From assembly GCF_017355405.1 (NCBI RefSeq), contig NZ_CP061177.1, forward strand, positions 3,346,501-3,410,500: a stretch of 64,000 nt of DNA, in the 5' to 3' direction. Below the pieces are notes generated by a model that searched no databases, had not been told where the DNA came from, and worked only from the letters and a program-made list of their open reading frames with translations. Both the position numbers and the translations under genes were made by a program. How positions within the stretch are numbered: position 1 is the first letter of the stretch; each line of letters starts with the position of its first letter. The stretch is from Roseomonas haemaphysalidis. Lineage in GTDB: Bacteria > Pseudomonadota > Alphaproteobacteria > Acetobacterales > Acetobacteraceae. This document shows positions 17,146 through 26,670 of the stretch, one piece after another.

Positions 17146-17718
17146 TCAAAATTTGTGGTCGATGGCATCAAACGTGGCGTTCAGCACTTCGATGAACGTC
17201 CGTTGTTCGCCTTCTCGACCGAGCGCATCGATTGCCAGCCGGATCGCGCCGATTGCCAGCAGTGCGACAAGGCGCAGCGCCATCTCGTGCCTAGGGTCAG
17301 GCCATCGCTCACTCAAGGCTGCGAGGAGCGTCCGCTCATGCTCCACATAGCTCGCCTGCTTACGAGCCTGTACCGCCTGGCTGGATCGCATCAGTCGGTC
17401 AATCGCGATCATGTCGTCTGCTGGTATTTCGGAACAGACCGCGATCACCGCGTCACGGATCGCGGCAAGAGGCGAGATGGCCTCAGCCGCGTGACGCACC
17501 CGGTCCGCGATCATCGCCCCCATGCCGCTTTGCAGGGATAGAAGGATATCGTCCTTCGACTTGAAGTGGTTGAAGAATGCGCGGCGCGAGATGCCCGCCT
17601 TGGCGGCAATCTCGTCGAGTGTCGTGGCGTCGATGCCCTTCTCGACAAACAGGCAGATGCCGGCGTCGGTGATCCGCCGCACCACGTCCTGTCGCCTTTG
17701 TTCTCGCAATCCTGGCAT
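17146..17718 (-). CDS. TetR/AcrR family transcriptional regulator
   Basis: A 190-residue repressor-type protein. The N-terminal helix-turn-helix reads TTLDEIAAKAGISRRAFFNHFKSKDDILLSL (about residues 30-62), the classic TetR pattern. The remainder is a helical ligand-binding and dimerisation domain. The open frame extends upstream through the palindromic operator, so I start at ATG 17718, which has GGAGAAGGGG at a good distance. It is divergent from a short-chain dehydrogenase with a strong palindrome between them, so it probably represses both genes. Ligand unknown. Confidence 0.88.
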   Translation of the reverse strand: MPGLREQRRQDVVRRITDAGICLFVEKGIDATTLDEIAAKAGISRRAFFNHFKSKDDILLSLQSGMGAMIADRVRHAAEAISPLAAIRDAVIAVCSEIPADDMIAIDRLMRSSQAVQARKQASYVEHERTLLAALSERWPDPRHEMALRLVALLAIGAIRLAIDALGREGEQRTFIEVLNATFDAIDHKF

Positions 17719-17767
17719 CGCACTGGCCCCTTCTCCGCCAAGACATCCACACTTCGCTCTTGAACTC

Positions 17768-17803
17768 TGCACTGAGTGCATATTAATTATTGCACTCAGT
17801 GCA
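17768..17803. promoter_or_regulatory. Nested inverted repeat, probable TetR operator
   Basis: Two 13-bp arms, TGCACTGAGTGCA (17768-17780) and TGCACTCAGTGCA (17791-17803), are exact reverse complements separated by ten AT-only bases. Each arm is itself a near-palindrome (TGCAC-N3-GTGCA). This gives two adjacent dimer sites between the divergent tetR and SDR genes, the usual location for autoregulation. Confidence 0.75.
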
Positions 17804-17822
17804 GATAGCAGGATCGGTAACT

Positions 17823-18734
17823 ATGCGGAAGTGGACGATCGATAACATGCCTTCGCAGGACGGGCGGGCCGCAGTGGTCACAGGCACGGGTGGGCTTGGC
17901 CTGGAGGTCGCACAAGCCCTCGCCCGGGCGGGTGCCGAGGTCGTGCTGGCCGGGCGCAATGTGCAGAAAGGCACTGAAGCGGTCGCTCGCATCAGATCAA
18001 ACCTTCCGATGGCGGCGATACGCTATGAAGTCCTCGACCTGGCTTCCCTTGCCTCAATAGCTCGGTTCGCCGACCGCCTGCGTGGGGCTGGGCAGCGGGT
18101 TGATGTGCTCGTCAACAACGCGGGTGTCATGGTGCCCCCGAAACGCGAGGAGACGGCAGATGGGTTTGAACTGCAGTTCGGCACCAACCACCTCGGACAC
18201 TTTGCGCTAACCGGGCATTTGCTGCCGCTGCTGCGCGCCTCGGGCAGCGCCAGGGTCATCTCTGTATCAAGCGTCGCGGCCCGGTCGGGATCGACCGATT
18301 GGACTGACTGGAACGCAAGTGTCAGCTACAAGCCGATGTCGGCCTATGCCCGCTCGAAGATGGCGTGCCTCATGTTCGCGCTTGAACTGGAGCGACGCAG
18401 TATCGCAGGCGGGTGGGGCGTGAGGAGTATCGCGGCGCACCCCGGCGTCGCCCGCACCGAACTGCTGCATAATGGACCCGGTCTTGGCAGCGCCCATAGC
18501 CGTGTCAGGTCCCTCCTACCCTTCCTGTTCCAGCCAGCCGCGCAAGGTGCACTGCCGATCCTCTTTGCGGCTGCGTCCCCCGATGCGCAGGCGGGTGGCT
18601 ATTACGGCCCCGACCGGCTGGGCGAAACGCGTGGCCATCCGACCGATGCGAAGATACCGCCGCAAGCCTTGGACCACGCAGCAGCAGAAAGGCTATGGAC
18701 GGTATCGGAAAACGTGACAGGGATACGATTCTAG
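17823..18734 (+). CDS. Short-chain dehydrogenase/reductase (SDR)
   Basis: A 303-residue NAD(P)-dependent oxidoreductase. The cofactor motif reads TGTGGLG (about residues 21-27), one residue shorter than the usual TGxxxGxG, a variant found in a group of SDRs. VNNAGV follows near residue 98, and the catalytic pair appears as SSVAARSG with YARSK. The N-terminal KWTIDNMPSQDGR matches retinol-dehydrogenase-like SDRs. The open frame begins upstream in the operator; ATG 17823 follows CAGGA and fits the family. Likely controlled by the divergent TetR protein. Substrate unknown. Confidence 0.85.
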   Translation: MRKWTIDNMPSQDGRAAVVTGTGGLGLEVAQALARAGAEVVLAGRNVQKGTEAVARIRSNLPMAAIRYEVLDLASLASIARFADRLRGAGQRVDVLVNNAGVMVPPKREETADGFELQFGTNHLGHFALTGHLLPLLRASGSARVISVSSVAARSGSTDWTDWNASVSYKPMSAYARSKMACLMFALELERRSIAGGWGVRSIAAHPGVARTELLHNGPGLGSAHSRVRSLLPFLFQPAAQGALPILFAAASPDAQAGGYYGPDRLGETRGHPTDAKIPPQALDHAAAERLWTVSENVTGIRF

Positions 18735-18806
18735 AAGGCAGCATTGAGAACCGCTCAGTGCGCCGCGGCATTATCGGCGCCAGGCAGCCTGCTACGGACT
18801 GATCCG

Positions 18807-19295
18807 TCACTTTGGTGCAGCGTCAGCCACCCGACCAGACAATTCCCGCGTGCGGCGGCCAATCTTTTCCAGGATGACGCCGAGCTGCCGTTGCTCCGAT
18901 TCTGTCAATGCGGCGGCGAGCGCAGCCTGCATGTCCCGCGCCAGCGGGACGATCTCGTTGTACACGGCACGGCCCTGGCGGCTGAGCGTCAGCACCTGCG
19001 CCCGCTGGTCATGCGGGTGGGACTGCCGATTCAGCAACGCCTTATCAGCCAGGCGAATCACGGCCCGGCTGACCTGCACCCGGTCCATGCCGGTATGCTC
19101 GATCACCTGTTGGGTTGACAGGGTACCATGCTGCCCCACGACGGCCACCACGCGCCATTCGGGGATGCTCAGCCCGAAGCGCTGCTGGTAGCGCGCGGCA
19201 AACAGGCTGCTGACCGCCTCCGTCACCACGGACAAGCGGTAGGGCAGGAACTCCTGCAGGATCAGAGGCTCGGCATCGGGATTGCTCTTGGCCAT
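18807..19295 (-). CDS. MarR family transcriptional regulator
   Basis: A 162-residue regulator. The winged helix spans roughly residues 40-105 and includes STQQVIEHTGMDRVQVSRAVIRLADKALL and the wing RQSHPHDQRAQVLTLSRQGR. The longer frame begins inside a palindrome, so the ATG at 19295, preceded by GCGGA, is the likely start. It is divergent from hmgA with a 12-bp palindrome between the genes, so it most likely controls the homogentisate operon. Homogentisate or a downstream intermediate would be the natural effector, which is inference. Confidence 0.87.
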   Translation of the reverse strand: MAKSNPDAEPLILQEFLPYRLSVVTEAVSSLFAARYQQRFGLSIPEWRVVAVVGQHGTLSTQQVIEHTGMDRVQVSRAVIRLADKALLNRQSHPHDQRAQVLTLSRQGRAVYNEIVPLARDMQAALAAALTESEQRQLGVILEKIGRRTRELSGRVADAAPK

Positions 19296-19310
19296 GCATT
19301 CCGCTTTTAA

Positions 19311-19322
19311 TCTCATATGAGA
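19311..19322. promoter_or_regulatory. Perfect 12-bp palindrome, probable MarR operator
   Basis: TCTCATATGAGA at 19311-19322 is a perfect palindrome between marR and hmgA. A -10-like TATAGA follows at 19326-19331 towards hmgA, so a bound regulator would block that promoter. The site also lies about 15 bp upstream of the marR start codon, consistent with autoregulation. Confidence 0.6.
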
Positions 19323-19380
19323 CGATATAGAATAGGCGATGGCGCGTGAGCCTGTCCGCCGCGCCTGGGGGAGAACACAG

Positions 19381-20736
19381 ATGAACCTATCCGTAAGGCC
19401 CGACCCCGCCGCGATGCAAGCCGGCGGGCCAGGCAGCCCCGGCTACCTGTCCGGTTTCGGCAACGGCTTCGAAACGGAGGCGCTACCCGGCGCGCTGCCG
19501 GTCGGCCGCAACTCGCCGCAGAAATGCCCCTACGGCCTGTATGCCGAGCAGCTCAGCGGTTCTCCCTTCACTGCACCACGCGCCACCAACGAGCGTTCCT
19601 GGCTGTACCGCATCCGTCCCACCGTCGCGCATTGGGGCGCCTTTCAGCCGGTCGATGCCGGGCTGTGGCGCACCGCCCCCTGCGCCGAGCTGGACCTGCC
19701 GCTGGCGCCGCTCCGCTGGGACCCGCTGCCGCTGCCAGAAGAAGCACTCTCATTTCTGGAGGGCATCCGAACCATCACCACGGCGGGCGATGCCGGCGCG
19801 CAGTCCGGCATGGGCGCACACGTCTACCTCATCACCCGTTCCATGCGGGACGAGTATTTCTACAACGCCGATGCCGAGATGCTGTTCCTGCCGCAACAGG
19901 GTGGCCTGCGCTTGTGGACCGAGTTCGGCATCATCGACATCGCGCCGGGCGAGATCGCCGTCATCCCCCGTGGCGTCAAGCTGCGGGTGGAACTGCAAGG
20001 GGAGCACCCCGCGCGCGGCTACCTCTGCGAAAACTATGGCGGCGCCTTCACCCTGCCCGAACGGGGCCCGATCGGTGCCAACTGCCTGGCCAATCCGCGT
20101 GATTTCCTGACCCCCGTGGCGGCCTACGAGGACCGCGACGCACCGTCCAGCATGACCGTGAAATGGGGTGGCCGGCTGTGGCGTACGCACATCGCGCATT
20201 CGCCGCTGGATGTGGTGGCGTGGCATGGCAACTACGCGCCCTACAAATACGACCTCCGGCGCTACTCGCCGGTTGGGCCCGTGCTGTTCGACCACGCGGA
20301 CCCTTCGATCTTCACGGTGCTGACCTCGCCTTCCGAAACGCCGGGCACGGCGAACATCGATTTCGTCATCTTCCCCGACCGCTGGCTGGTGGCCGAGGAT
20401 ACCTTCCGCCCGCCCTGGTACCACATGAACATCATGAGCGAATTCATGGGGCTGATCGAGGGCGTCTACGACGCCAAGACCGGTGGTGGCTTCGTGCCGG
20501 GGGGCTTCTCGCTGCACAATTGCATGCTGCCGCACGGGCCGGACATGAACGCCTTTGAGGCTGCCAGCCACGTGGAACTGGCGCCGCACAAGCTGCAAGG
20601 CACGCTGGCCTTCATGCTGGAAACCCGCTTCCCCCAGCGCGTCACCCGCTTCGCTACCGAGGCGCCGCAGTTCCAGAAAGACTATGCGAGCTATGGCCAG
20701 GGCCTGCAGAAGCATTTTGACCCGGCGCGGCCGTGA
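19381..20736 (+). CDS. hmgA: Homogentisate 1,2-dioxygenase
   Basis: A 451-residue Fe(II) ring-cleavage dioxygenase converting homogentisate to maleylacetoacetate in tyrosine/phenylalanine breakdown. The start [20 protein letters not shown] and [14 protein letters not shown] are diagnostic. Iron ligands are visible in [11 protein letters not shown] (His348 and Glu354) and in the later [11 protein letters not shown] segment. Length matches the family. The start ATG 19381 follows GGGGGAGAA; upstream in-frame codons lie too close to the operator. The next gene overlaps by four bases. Divergent marR probably regulates it. Confidence 0.96.
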   Translation: MNLSVRPDPAAMQAGGPGSPGYLSGFGNGFETEALPGALPVGRNSPQKCPYGLYAEQLSGSPFTAPRATNERSWLYRIRPTVAHWGAFQPVDAGLWRTAPCAELDLPLAPLRWDPLPLPEEALSFLEGIRTITTAGDAGAQSGMGAHVYLITRSMRDEYFYNADAEMLFLPQQGGLRLWTEFGIIDIAPGEIAVIPRGVKLRVELQGEHPARGYLCENYGGAFTLPERGPIGANCLANPRDFLTPVAAYEDRDAPSSMTVKWGGRLWRTHIAHSPLDVVAWHGNYAPYKYDLRRYSPVGPVLFDHADPSIFTVLTSPSETPGTANIDFVIFPDRWLVAEDTFRPPWYHMNIMSEFMGLIEGVYDAKTGGGFVPGGFSLHNCMLPHGPDMNAFEAASHVELAPHKLQGTLAFMLETRFPQRVTRFATEAPQFQKDYASYGQGLQKHFDPARP

Positions 20737-22079
20737 GCAGGATGCCAGCCTTGAACGAAACGACTGCGCCCGGCGGCGTGGACGCCACGCATGATGCGGC
20801 GCTGCGGTGCTGGGTGGCTAGGGCGGACGGCCATGCCGATTTTCCCATCCAGAACCTGCCTTTCGGCGTCTTCTCGCCGGGAGCACAGGCACCGCTGCGT
20901 GGTGGCGTCGCCATCGGTGACAGCATCCTCGAGCTTGGCGCGGCGCTGCGGGCCGGGCTGTTCACCGGGGAGGCCGAACGGGCGGCCAGCGCCGCCGCTG
21001 GCGAGAACCTGAACGCCTTCCTGGCCATGGGCGCCGCGCCCCGGCAGGCGTTGCGGGCGCGGCTTTCCGCCATGCTGTCCGCGGGCAGTCCGGATCAACG
21101 GATGGCCGAGGGCTGCCTGCACCGCGCGGCGGACTGCACCCTGCACTTGCCGGCACGCGTCGGCGACTACACCGACTTCTACGTTGGCATCCACCACGCA
21201 ACCAACGTCGGCCGCGTCTTCCGACCGGACAACCCTTTGCTCCCGAACTACAAATATGTCCCCATCGGTTATCACGGCCGCGCTTCCTCGCTGCGCGTCA
21301 GCGGCACGGATGTCCGCCGCCCCAAAGGACAGCTCAAGGCCGCCGATGCCGATGCGCCCCGCTTCGCGCCCTGTGAGAAGTTGGATTACGAACTGGAGCT
21401 CGGCATCTGGATCGGTCCGGGCAATCCGCTCGGCCAACCTGTCCCGGTGGCCGAGGCCGCACAACAGGTCGCCGGCTATTGCCTGCTGAACGACTGGTCG
21501 GCACGCGACATCCAGGCCTGGGAGTACCAGCCACTCGGCCCCTTCCTGGCCAAGAATTTCGGCTCCACCATCTCCGCCTGGGTTGTCACGCCGGAAGCCC
21601 TGGCGCCATTCCGGATCGCGCAGCCCGCGCGGCCAGACGGTGATCCCGCCCCCCTGCCCCACCTGTTGGACGAGGCCGACCAGCGCCAGGGCGCCTTCGA
21701 CATACAGTTGGAAGTGCTGATCTCCACTCCATTGATGCGTGAGAAGGGTTTGCCGCCTCACCGCCTCTCGAGGTCCAATACCCGTCACATGTACTGGACC
21801 GTGGCACAGATGGTGGCGCACCACACCAGCGGTGGCTGCAACCTCAATCCCGGTGATCTGCTTGGCTCCGGCACCATCTCGGCGCCGGATGCAGCCGGCT
21901 TCGGCAGCCTGCTGGAAACCACGCGCGCCGGCAAGGAGCCGGTCACCTTGTCCTCTGGCGAAACGCGCAGCTTCCTGAAGGACGGCGACGAGATTGTCCT
22001 GCGTGCCCGCGCGGTGCGCGATGGCGCCGTGTCCATTGGCTTCGGGGAATGTCGCGCCCGCATCCTGCCAGCCGTCTGA
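20733..22079 (+). CDS. fahA: Fumarylacetoacetase
   Basis: A 448-residue enzyme hydrolysing fumarylacetoacetate to fumarate and acetoacetate, the last step of the homogentisate pathway. The N-terminal [12 protein letters not shown] and the central [37 protein letters not shown] and RRPKGQ are hallmarks, with the catalytic histidine in IHHATN. The metal-binding segment [13 protein letters not shown] follows. The GTG start overlaps the hmgA stop (GTGA); an ATG nine bases on is an alternative. It is translationally coupled to hmgA. Confidence 0.95.
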   Translation: MSRMPALNETTAPGGVDATHDAALRCWVARADGHADFPIQNLPFGVFSPGAQAPLRGGVAIGDSILELGAALRAGLFTGEAERAASAAAGENLNAFLAMGAAPRQALRARLSAMLSAGSPDQRMAEGCLHRAADCTLHLPARVGDYTDFYVGIHHATNVGRVFRPDNPLLPNYKYVPIGYHGRASSLRVSGTDVRRPKGQLKAADADAPRFAPCEKLDYELELGIWIGPGNPLGQPVPVAEAAQQVAGYCLLNDWSARDIQAWEYQPLGPFLAKNFGSTISAWVVTPEALAPFRIAQPARPDGDPAPLPHLLDEADQRQGAFDIQLEVLISTPLMREKGLPPHRLSRSNTRHMYWTVAQMVAHHTSGGCNLNPGDLLGSGTISAPDAAGFGSLLETTRAGKEPVTLSSGETRSFLKDGDEIVLRARAVRDGAVSIGFGECRARILPAV

Positions 22080-22115
22080 ACAACTCTGTCCGACTTAAAC
22101 AAGAAAGAAACGTCC

Positions 22116-23102
22116 ATGCAGACCCGTATGATTCTGTCCCGCCGCATGCTGGCCTTGGCCGGGCTTTCCGCCACGTTGCTGCCGACCGCAGCCCGTGCTG
22201 CCTGGCCGGAGGCACCGGTGAAATGGATCGTTGCCTATGCGGCCGGTGGCGGCACCGACACGCTGGCGCGACTGGTGGCCGCGCGGATGGCGCAAGGGCT
22301 CGGCAAGCCCGTGGTGATCGATAATCGCCCGGGTGCCGCCACGAATATCGGCGCGGAAGCTGCGGCGCGCTCTGCCCCTGACGGCTACACCGTGCTGACG
22401 GCGGACAATGGTACGCTGGTGTTCAATCCCGCACTGTTCCGCCGCCTGCCCTATGACCCTGACAAGGATTTCCGCCCGATCGGCGGCATTGCCCGCTTCC
22501 ACCTGGTGCTGGCGGTCAAGAAGGACTCAACCCTGCGTGACCTTCGCGGCTTTCTCACGCAGGGCAAGGAAAAGTCGGGCAGCATCGACTATGCCTCGCC
22601 GGGTATCGGCTCCCCGCACCACTTGGCGCTGGAGCGGCTGGGCCGCAGCATCGGCGCGGGCTTCAACCACGTGCCTTATCGCGGCGCCGCGCCGGCGCTG
22701 AACGACCTGCTGGCCGGCGTGGTCGAGGCGGCGGTCACCGATACCGTGGCGGGTGGTGAGGCGTTGCGCAGCGGCTTGGTGCGCCCCCTGGCCGTCTTTT
22801 CCGCCAGCCGCCAGCCCGGCTTTCCGGACCTGCCCACCGTGGCCGAGGTGGCCGGACTGGAGCGGTTCGAGGCTTACGCTTGGCAGAGCCTGATGGTGCC
22901 CCGCGCCACGCCGGATACCGTTGCCGCGCGCCTGGGTGCCGAGCTGAGTGCCGCCTTGGCCGACCCGGCCGTCCAGGCCCGATTCCGCGAAATCGGCGTG
23001 GAGCCGCTGCCGGCGTCGCCGGAGCAGGTGCAGGCCATGCTGGTGGCGGACCGGGCGGTCTGGGTTCCGCTGATCCGTGACCTTGGGATCACGCTGGACT
23101 GA
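22116..23102 (+). CDS. Bug/TctC-family extracytoplasmic solute receptor
   Basis: A 328-residue periplasmic protein with a signal peptide (RRMLALAGLSATLLPTAARA). The mature start WPEAPVKWIVAYAAGGGTDTLARLVA and VVIDNRPGAATNIGAEAAARSAPDGYT are standard Bug motifs. HVPYRGAAPALNDLLAG marks the ligand-binding region. Bug proteins usually capture carboxylates or aromatic acids for a tripartite transporter, but no TctA/TctB genes occur in the window. Its position between fahA and maiA suggests binding of a compound feeding the homogentisate pathway, such as an aryl acetate; that is inference. Confidence 0.88.
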   Translation: MQTRMILSRRMLALAGLSATLLPTAARAAWPEAPVKWIVAYAAGGGTDTLARLVAARMAQGLGKPVVIDNRPGAATNIGAEAAARSAPDGYTVLTADNGTLVFNPALFRRLPYDPDKDFRPIGGIARFHLVLAVKKDSTLRDLRGFLTQGKEKSGSIDYASPGIGSPHHLALERLGRSIGAGFNHVPYRGAAPALNDLLAGVVEAAVTDTVAGGEALRSGLVRPLAVFSASRQPGFPDLPTVAEVAGLERFEAYAWQSLMVPRATPDTVAARLGAELSAALADPAVQARFREIGVEPLPASPEQVQAMLVADRAVWVPLIRDLGITLD

Positions 23103-23108
23103 CAGGCC

Positions 23109-23741
23109 ATGCGGTTGCACGGCTATTTTCGGTCCTCCGCCGCGTGGCGGGTGCGCATCGCGCTCAATCTGAAAGGGCTGCCGGCGGAACAGGTCTTTCA
23201 TCACCTGCGTCACGGCGGTCAACAGGCACCGGAATACCTGGCGCTCAATCCCCAAGGTCTGGTGCCAGCCTTGGAAAGCGGCTCGGGCGCCGTGCTGACC
23301 CAGTCGCTCGCGATCTGCGAGTGGCTTGAAGAAGGCTGGCCCGAGCCACCGCTGCTGCCGCGTGAGCATGACGCTCGCGCGGCGGTGCGGGCCTTTGCCA
23401 TGGTGGTCGCTTGCGACATCCATCCTGTGCAGAACCTGAAGGTGCTGCAGCGATTGCGGCAGGCGGGCCTGCCGGAGGCGGAGGTCAGGAACTGGGCGCG
23501 CTGGACGGTCCGGGAGGGACTGGAAGCCTGCGAGACGCTGCTGGCCCGCCATTCCAGCCCGTTCTGCTTCGGCAATGCCCCCGGGCTTGCGGATCTTTGC
23601 CTGGTGCCGCAACTCGGCAATGCCCGGCGCTTCGGTTGTGACCTGTCCGCCCTGCCGCGGCTGATCGCGGCGGAAGCCGCCTGTGCTGCCTTGCCAGCCT
23701 TTGCGGCTGCGGCGCCGGACCGGCAACCGGATGCGGAATAG
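23109..23741 (+). CDS. maiA: Maleylacetoacetate isomerase (zeta-class GST)
   Basis: A 210-residue glutathione S-transferase-fold isomerase converting maleylacetoacetate to fumarylacetoacetate. The N-terminal LHGYFRSSAAWRVRIALNLKGL contains the zeta-class catalytic SS motif, and NPQGLVPALESG is the glutathione-site loop. The C-terminal helical domain has the expected ADLCLVPQLGNARRF. It follows the Bug gene by six bases and completes hmgA-fahA-maiA. The gene is complete and of usual length. Confidence 0.93.
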   Translation: MRLHGYFRSSAAWRVRIALNLKGLPAEQVFHHLRHGGQQAPEYLALNPQGLVPALESGSGAVLTQSLAICEWLEEGWPEPPLLPREHDARAAVRAFAMVVACDIHPVQNLKVLQRLRQAGLPEAEVRNWARWTVREGLEACETLLARHSSPFCFGNAPGLADLCLVPQLGNARRFGCDLSALPRLIAAEAACAALPAFAAAAPDRQPDAE

Positions 23742-23936
23742 CGCTTGTTGCTCTGATCAGAATGAAAGTTTGGCTCTGACTGAGTCCTCGGACAATCGGT
23801 GCGTCTGCTGCAGGGCGCCACGCCGACTTGATGGCTGCTAAGCATGACTCTCTTCTTGGCTGGTCGTGCCGATCAGGATGCAGCATGCGGGGCAATGATG
23901 AGATCCAGCCCTGGTCGGCGGACCAGATGCCCCCAA

Positions 23937-25091
23937 ATGCCTTACATGCAACACAGCTTCGTTCTGACCCGCGCCTTTGCGCTTCAACGTCTGACACACG
24001 TCCTCCCGCGGACAGGGCGTGCCTATGCCGATGGGCGTGACATCGACCGTGGTGCTGAGGCTGAGCCCTCCACCACAGCCCTGTCGCCTTGGCTTCGCCG
24101 GCGTCTGCTGCTGGAGGAAGAGGTGATCGACGCGGCACTCGCCATGCATGGCCCTGCCGCCGCCGGCAAGTTCGTCGAGGAGGTGTTCTGGCGCAGCTAC
24201 TTCAAAGGACATCTGGAAACCCATCCATCGATCTGGACGGACTACCTGGCGTTGACAGCACAGGGCCAGGCCCGGCTAGCAACGCAGTCGGGCCTGCGGC
24301 GGGTCTACGAGGATGCCATCGCGGGACGCACCGGCATCGATGGCTTCGACCATTGGGCGAGGCAGCTCGTGGAAACCGGCTGGCTTCACAACCATGCCCG
24401 GATGTGGTTTGCCTCCATCTGGATCTTCACACTCCGTCTGCCCTGGGCACTTGGTGCCGCGTTCTTTCTGCGCCATCTGCTTGACGGCGATCCGGCGAGC
24501 AACACCCTGTCCTGGCGCTGGGCGGGCGGACTGCACACACGCGGCAAGCCCTACGTTGCCCGTGTCGAGAACATCCATCGCTATACAGAGGGTCGATTCT
24601 CGCCGCAGCATCTTGATGAGAACCCAGTTCCGCTCGAAGAAGAGGCCCTACACCCCGCACTGCCACTCCAGCCCGCCGACCAAGCGCCACGTGGCGAGGT
24701 AGCCCTGTTGCTGCATCTGGATGATCTGCATCCTGAAAGCCTGATGCTCGGCGATGCACGCGTGGTGCGCGTGGGTGGACTTCTGGTGCATGCGCCGCAG
24801 GCCGCAGAAGCCGTTCGGCGCGCAGACGAAGTCGCCATGACCGATGCCCTGGCGCGGGCAGCGGCCTGGTTTGGCTGCCCCGCCGGCTTAGCGACACCAG
24901 GCTGGGAAGCCGGCTTGCCGATCATCACCGCCTGGGCGCCGGTTGGGCCATCGGCTGCGGTGCTGCCGGCGGGCTGCACGCGCATTCGGCGTGAGTGGGA
25001 CAGCCAGGTATGGCCGTATGCCACACGGGGATACTTCCAGGTTCGCAAGATGATCCCTGCCTGCATGAAGGTCCCTCGTCATCAGAGTTAG
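23937..25091 (+). CDS. Photolyase/cryptochrome-related FAD-binding protein
   Basis: A protein of about 384 residues. The FAD-binding helical domain of photolyases is clear near its N-terminus: TRAFALQRLTHVLPRTGRAYADGRD, FVEEVFWRSYFKGHLETHPSIW, TGWLHNHARMWFASIW and NTLSWRWAGGLHTRGKPYVARVENI. Canonical photolyases carry an alpha/beta antenna domain before this region. Here there is none, and an alpha/beta-looking segment (EVALLLHLDDLHPESL through LPIITAWAPVGPSAAVL) follows it instead. Start is uncertain: ATG 23937 is chosen because the FAD domain begins there, although the frame is open back to 23844 and no good ribosome-binding site is seen. Function may be DNA repair or light sensing; unproven. 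Confidence 0.75.
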   Translation: MPYMQHSFVLTRAFALQRLTHVLPRTGRAYADGRDIDRGAEAEPSTTALSPWLRRRLLLEEEVIDAALAMHGPAAAGKFVEEVFWRSYFKGHLETHPSIWTDYLALTAQGQARLATQSGLRRVYEDAIAGRTGIDGFDHWARQLVETGWLHNHARMWFASIWIFTLRLPWALGAAFFLRHLLDGDPASNTLSWRWAGGLHTRGKPYVARVENIHRYTEGRFSPQHLDENPVPLEEEALHPALPLQPADQAPRGEVALLLHLDDLHPESLMLGDARVVRVGGLLVHAPQAAEAVRRADEVAMTDALARAAAWFGCPAGLATPGWEAGLPIITAWAPVGPSAAVLPAGCTRIRREWDSQVWPYATRGYFQVRKMIPACMKVPRHQS

Positions 25092-25748
25092 GGCGAGGTG
25101 AGCATTTTACGTATAACAGCATGTCGGCTAGCGATTGTTCTGGTCGTGCATTCGCCCGCTCATCGATGCATGTGAACTGCTCAGGAGCCTGTCCACCTGC
25201 TGCACCAGCACGAACCAAAGCAGCGCGTCGTCCCAGGCGGGGCCGGCGATGACATGCCACAGCAGGTCTTGGCCACTCCAAACCTAGCCAAAACGCCATC
25301 GGATGTAGGTTCTTGCGCTCGCCAGCCCCGCAGGACAGTGGCACCCAGCTGTGGCAAGTTTCACAGCCAATACTTCCAGGAACGACGTTAGTCAGCGATC
25401 CCGGTCCGGTCCACCACAAGAGACGCTCGTCATCAACGTCGCCCCCCTGCCCGGCAGCGGCGCAACCACCCCATCGCTTTCAATCGAAATGGCCAAGTAG
25501 TGTTTGGAGCAAGACACCGCCCCCCCTGCCTCTCCACCACCTCGCCGCTGGCGCGGAGGCCCAGCGCCTCCGCCACCAGCCCTCAGACCAAATGACCTGT
25601 GCCGTCTGATGGATCGGCGACACCATCCGGACCGGCGGCGCGGTCAGGACTGGCGAGGCCCAATAGCACCACGCCGGCGGCCAGCAGCCACGACCTGAGC
25701 CCCAGTGTGGCGACATGCTCATAGCGCTGTGTCCCAGCGGCCTTCAGG
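25092..25748. other. Gene-poor region between the photolyase-like gene and the catabolic region
   Basis: About 650 bp without a supportable gene. On the minus strand a short frame at roughly 25128-25283 ends in a protein-like stretch (WHVIAGPAWDDALLWFVLVQQVDRL in part), interrupted by a stop upstream, and could be the tail of a decayed gene. Elsewhere there are only small GC-driven frames. It may mark an old rearrangement boundary. Confidence 0.4.
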
Positions 25749-26657
25749 TCAGCCCTGGTTGGCGCCGATTCCGGCAAGCTGCGCAGCGTTGGTGTTGACC
25801 ATCTTGCGGACGTCGTCATCGCCGTAGCCTAGCGACAGCAGGAGACCGATGATCTGTCGGAAGCCCTCCACCGGCAGCGGCGCATTGGTTTGGCCGAGGT
25901 CGGAACCGAAGAAGGTACGCTCCACCCCTGCCGCTTCGATCAGCGCCTTCAGGAAGGCATCGTCATACACCTTCATTCGGTTCGGAATGAACATGCAGAT
26001 CGAATGCTCGATCCAGGCGCCCATGCTCACCAGTTCCTTCACGTCGGACAGCGTGGCACCGACGGTGTAGCTGGGGTGGTTGACCAGCAGCCGGGTGACG
26101 CCGCGCTTCTTGGCCTCGTCAAACAGTGGCCAGACCTCGCTGATATGCAGGTGGCCGCAGGACAGCACGGCGTCGTGCTCGGCGATGATGTCGAGAACGT
26201 GCTTGACGTTGTCCAGCAACTCGCCGCGCGCATCGACGGCCGAGAGCGCCACCTGCTTCAGCATCTTGCCCTTGGTGGGCAGCAGCGACTTGCGGTGCCC
26301 CTCGCGGATGTGGTTGGCGGCGGAGACGGTGGGCATCCACACCACCTTGGCGCCGCATTTCAGCGCCGGCTCCACCGCGAAGGGGTTGATGCCGCCCACC
26401 GCGTTGTTCAGCACGATGCTGCCGACCGGCTCGGCGCGCGTGGCCTTGCCCGCCTCCTTCAGCACATCGACGAAGGGGCCGGTGGGATAATAGTGGTCCT
26501 TGAACAGCACGGCGCGCATGCCGGCATCCGCCGCCTGCTCCAGCGCCTGCTCGTGGTTCAGCGCGCGCGCCATGACGGAAGGGCCGCTGTGGCAATGCAG
26601 GTCGATGGCGCCCTGCATCAGCGATTGCACACGGGCGGTGTCGGTCGCGTCGGTCAT
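25749..26657 (-). CDS. DUF6282-type metal-dependent hydrolase
   Basis: A 302-residue protein with an amidohydrolase-like (TIM-barrel) layout. The N-terminal HCHSGPS (His21 and His23) would bind metal, SCGHLHISEVWPLFDEA and VNHPSYTVGATL supply further histidines, and FFGSDLGQT carries the usual late aspartate. The whole pattern matches proteins I know as DUF6282. GAAAGGACC precedes the start. It is the last gene of a leftward five-gene operon with an aldolase, a Bug receptor and two amidohydrolases, so a hydrolytic step in the same breakdown route is likely. Substrate unknown. Confidence 0.8.
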   Translation of the reverse strand: MTDATDTARVQSLMQGAIDLHCHSGPSVMARALNHEQALEQAADAGMRAVLFKDHYYPTGPFVDVLKEAGKATRAEPVGSIVLNNAVGGINPFAVEPALKCGAKVVWMPTVSAANHIREGHRKSLLPTKGKMLKQVALSAVDARGELLDNVKHVLDIIAEHDAVLSCGHLHISEVWPLFDEAKKRGVTRLLVNHPSYTVGATLSDVKELVSMGAWIEHSICMFIPNRMKVYDDAFLKALIEAAGVERTFFGSDLGQTNAPLPVEGFRQIIGLLLSLGYGDDDVRKMVNTNAAQLAGIGANQG

Positions 26658-26670
26658 GCGCTTGGTCCTT

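Noticed and set aside
16800..17171. Minus-strand open frame between tRNA-Thr and tetR
   Set aside because: No ribosome-binding site or recognisable domain, and it overlaps the tetR 3' end in another frame.
24591..24612. Partial similarity to the 3' end of tRNA-Thr, as for an attachment-site repeat
   Set aside because: Several mismatches, and it lies inside the conserved coding sequence of the photolyase-like gene; likely chance.
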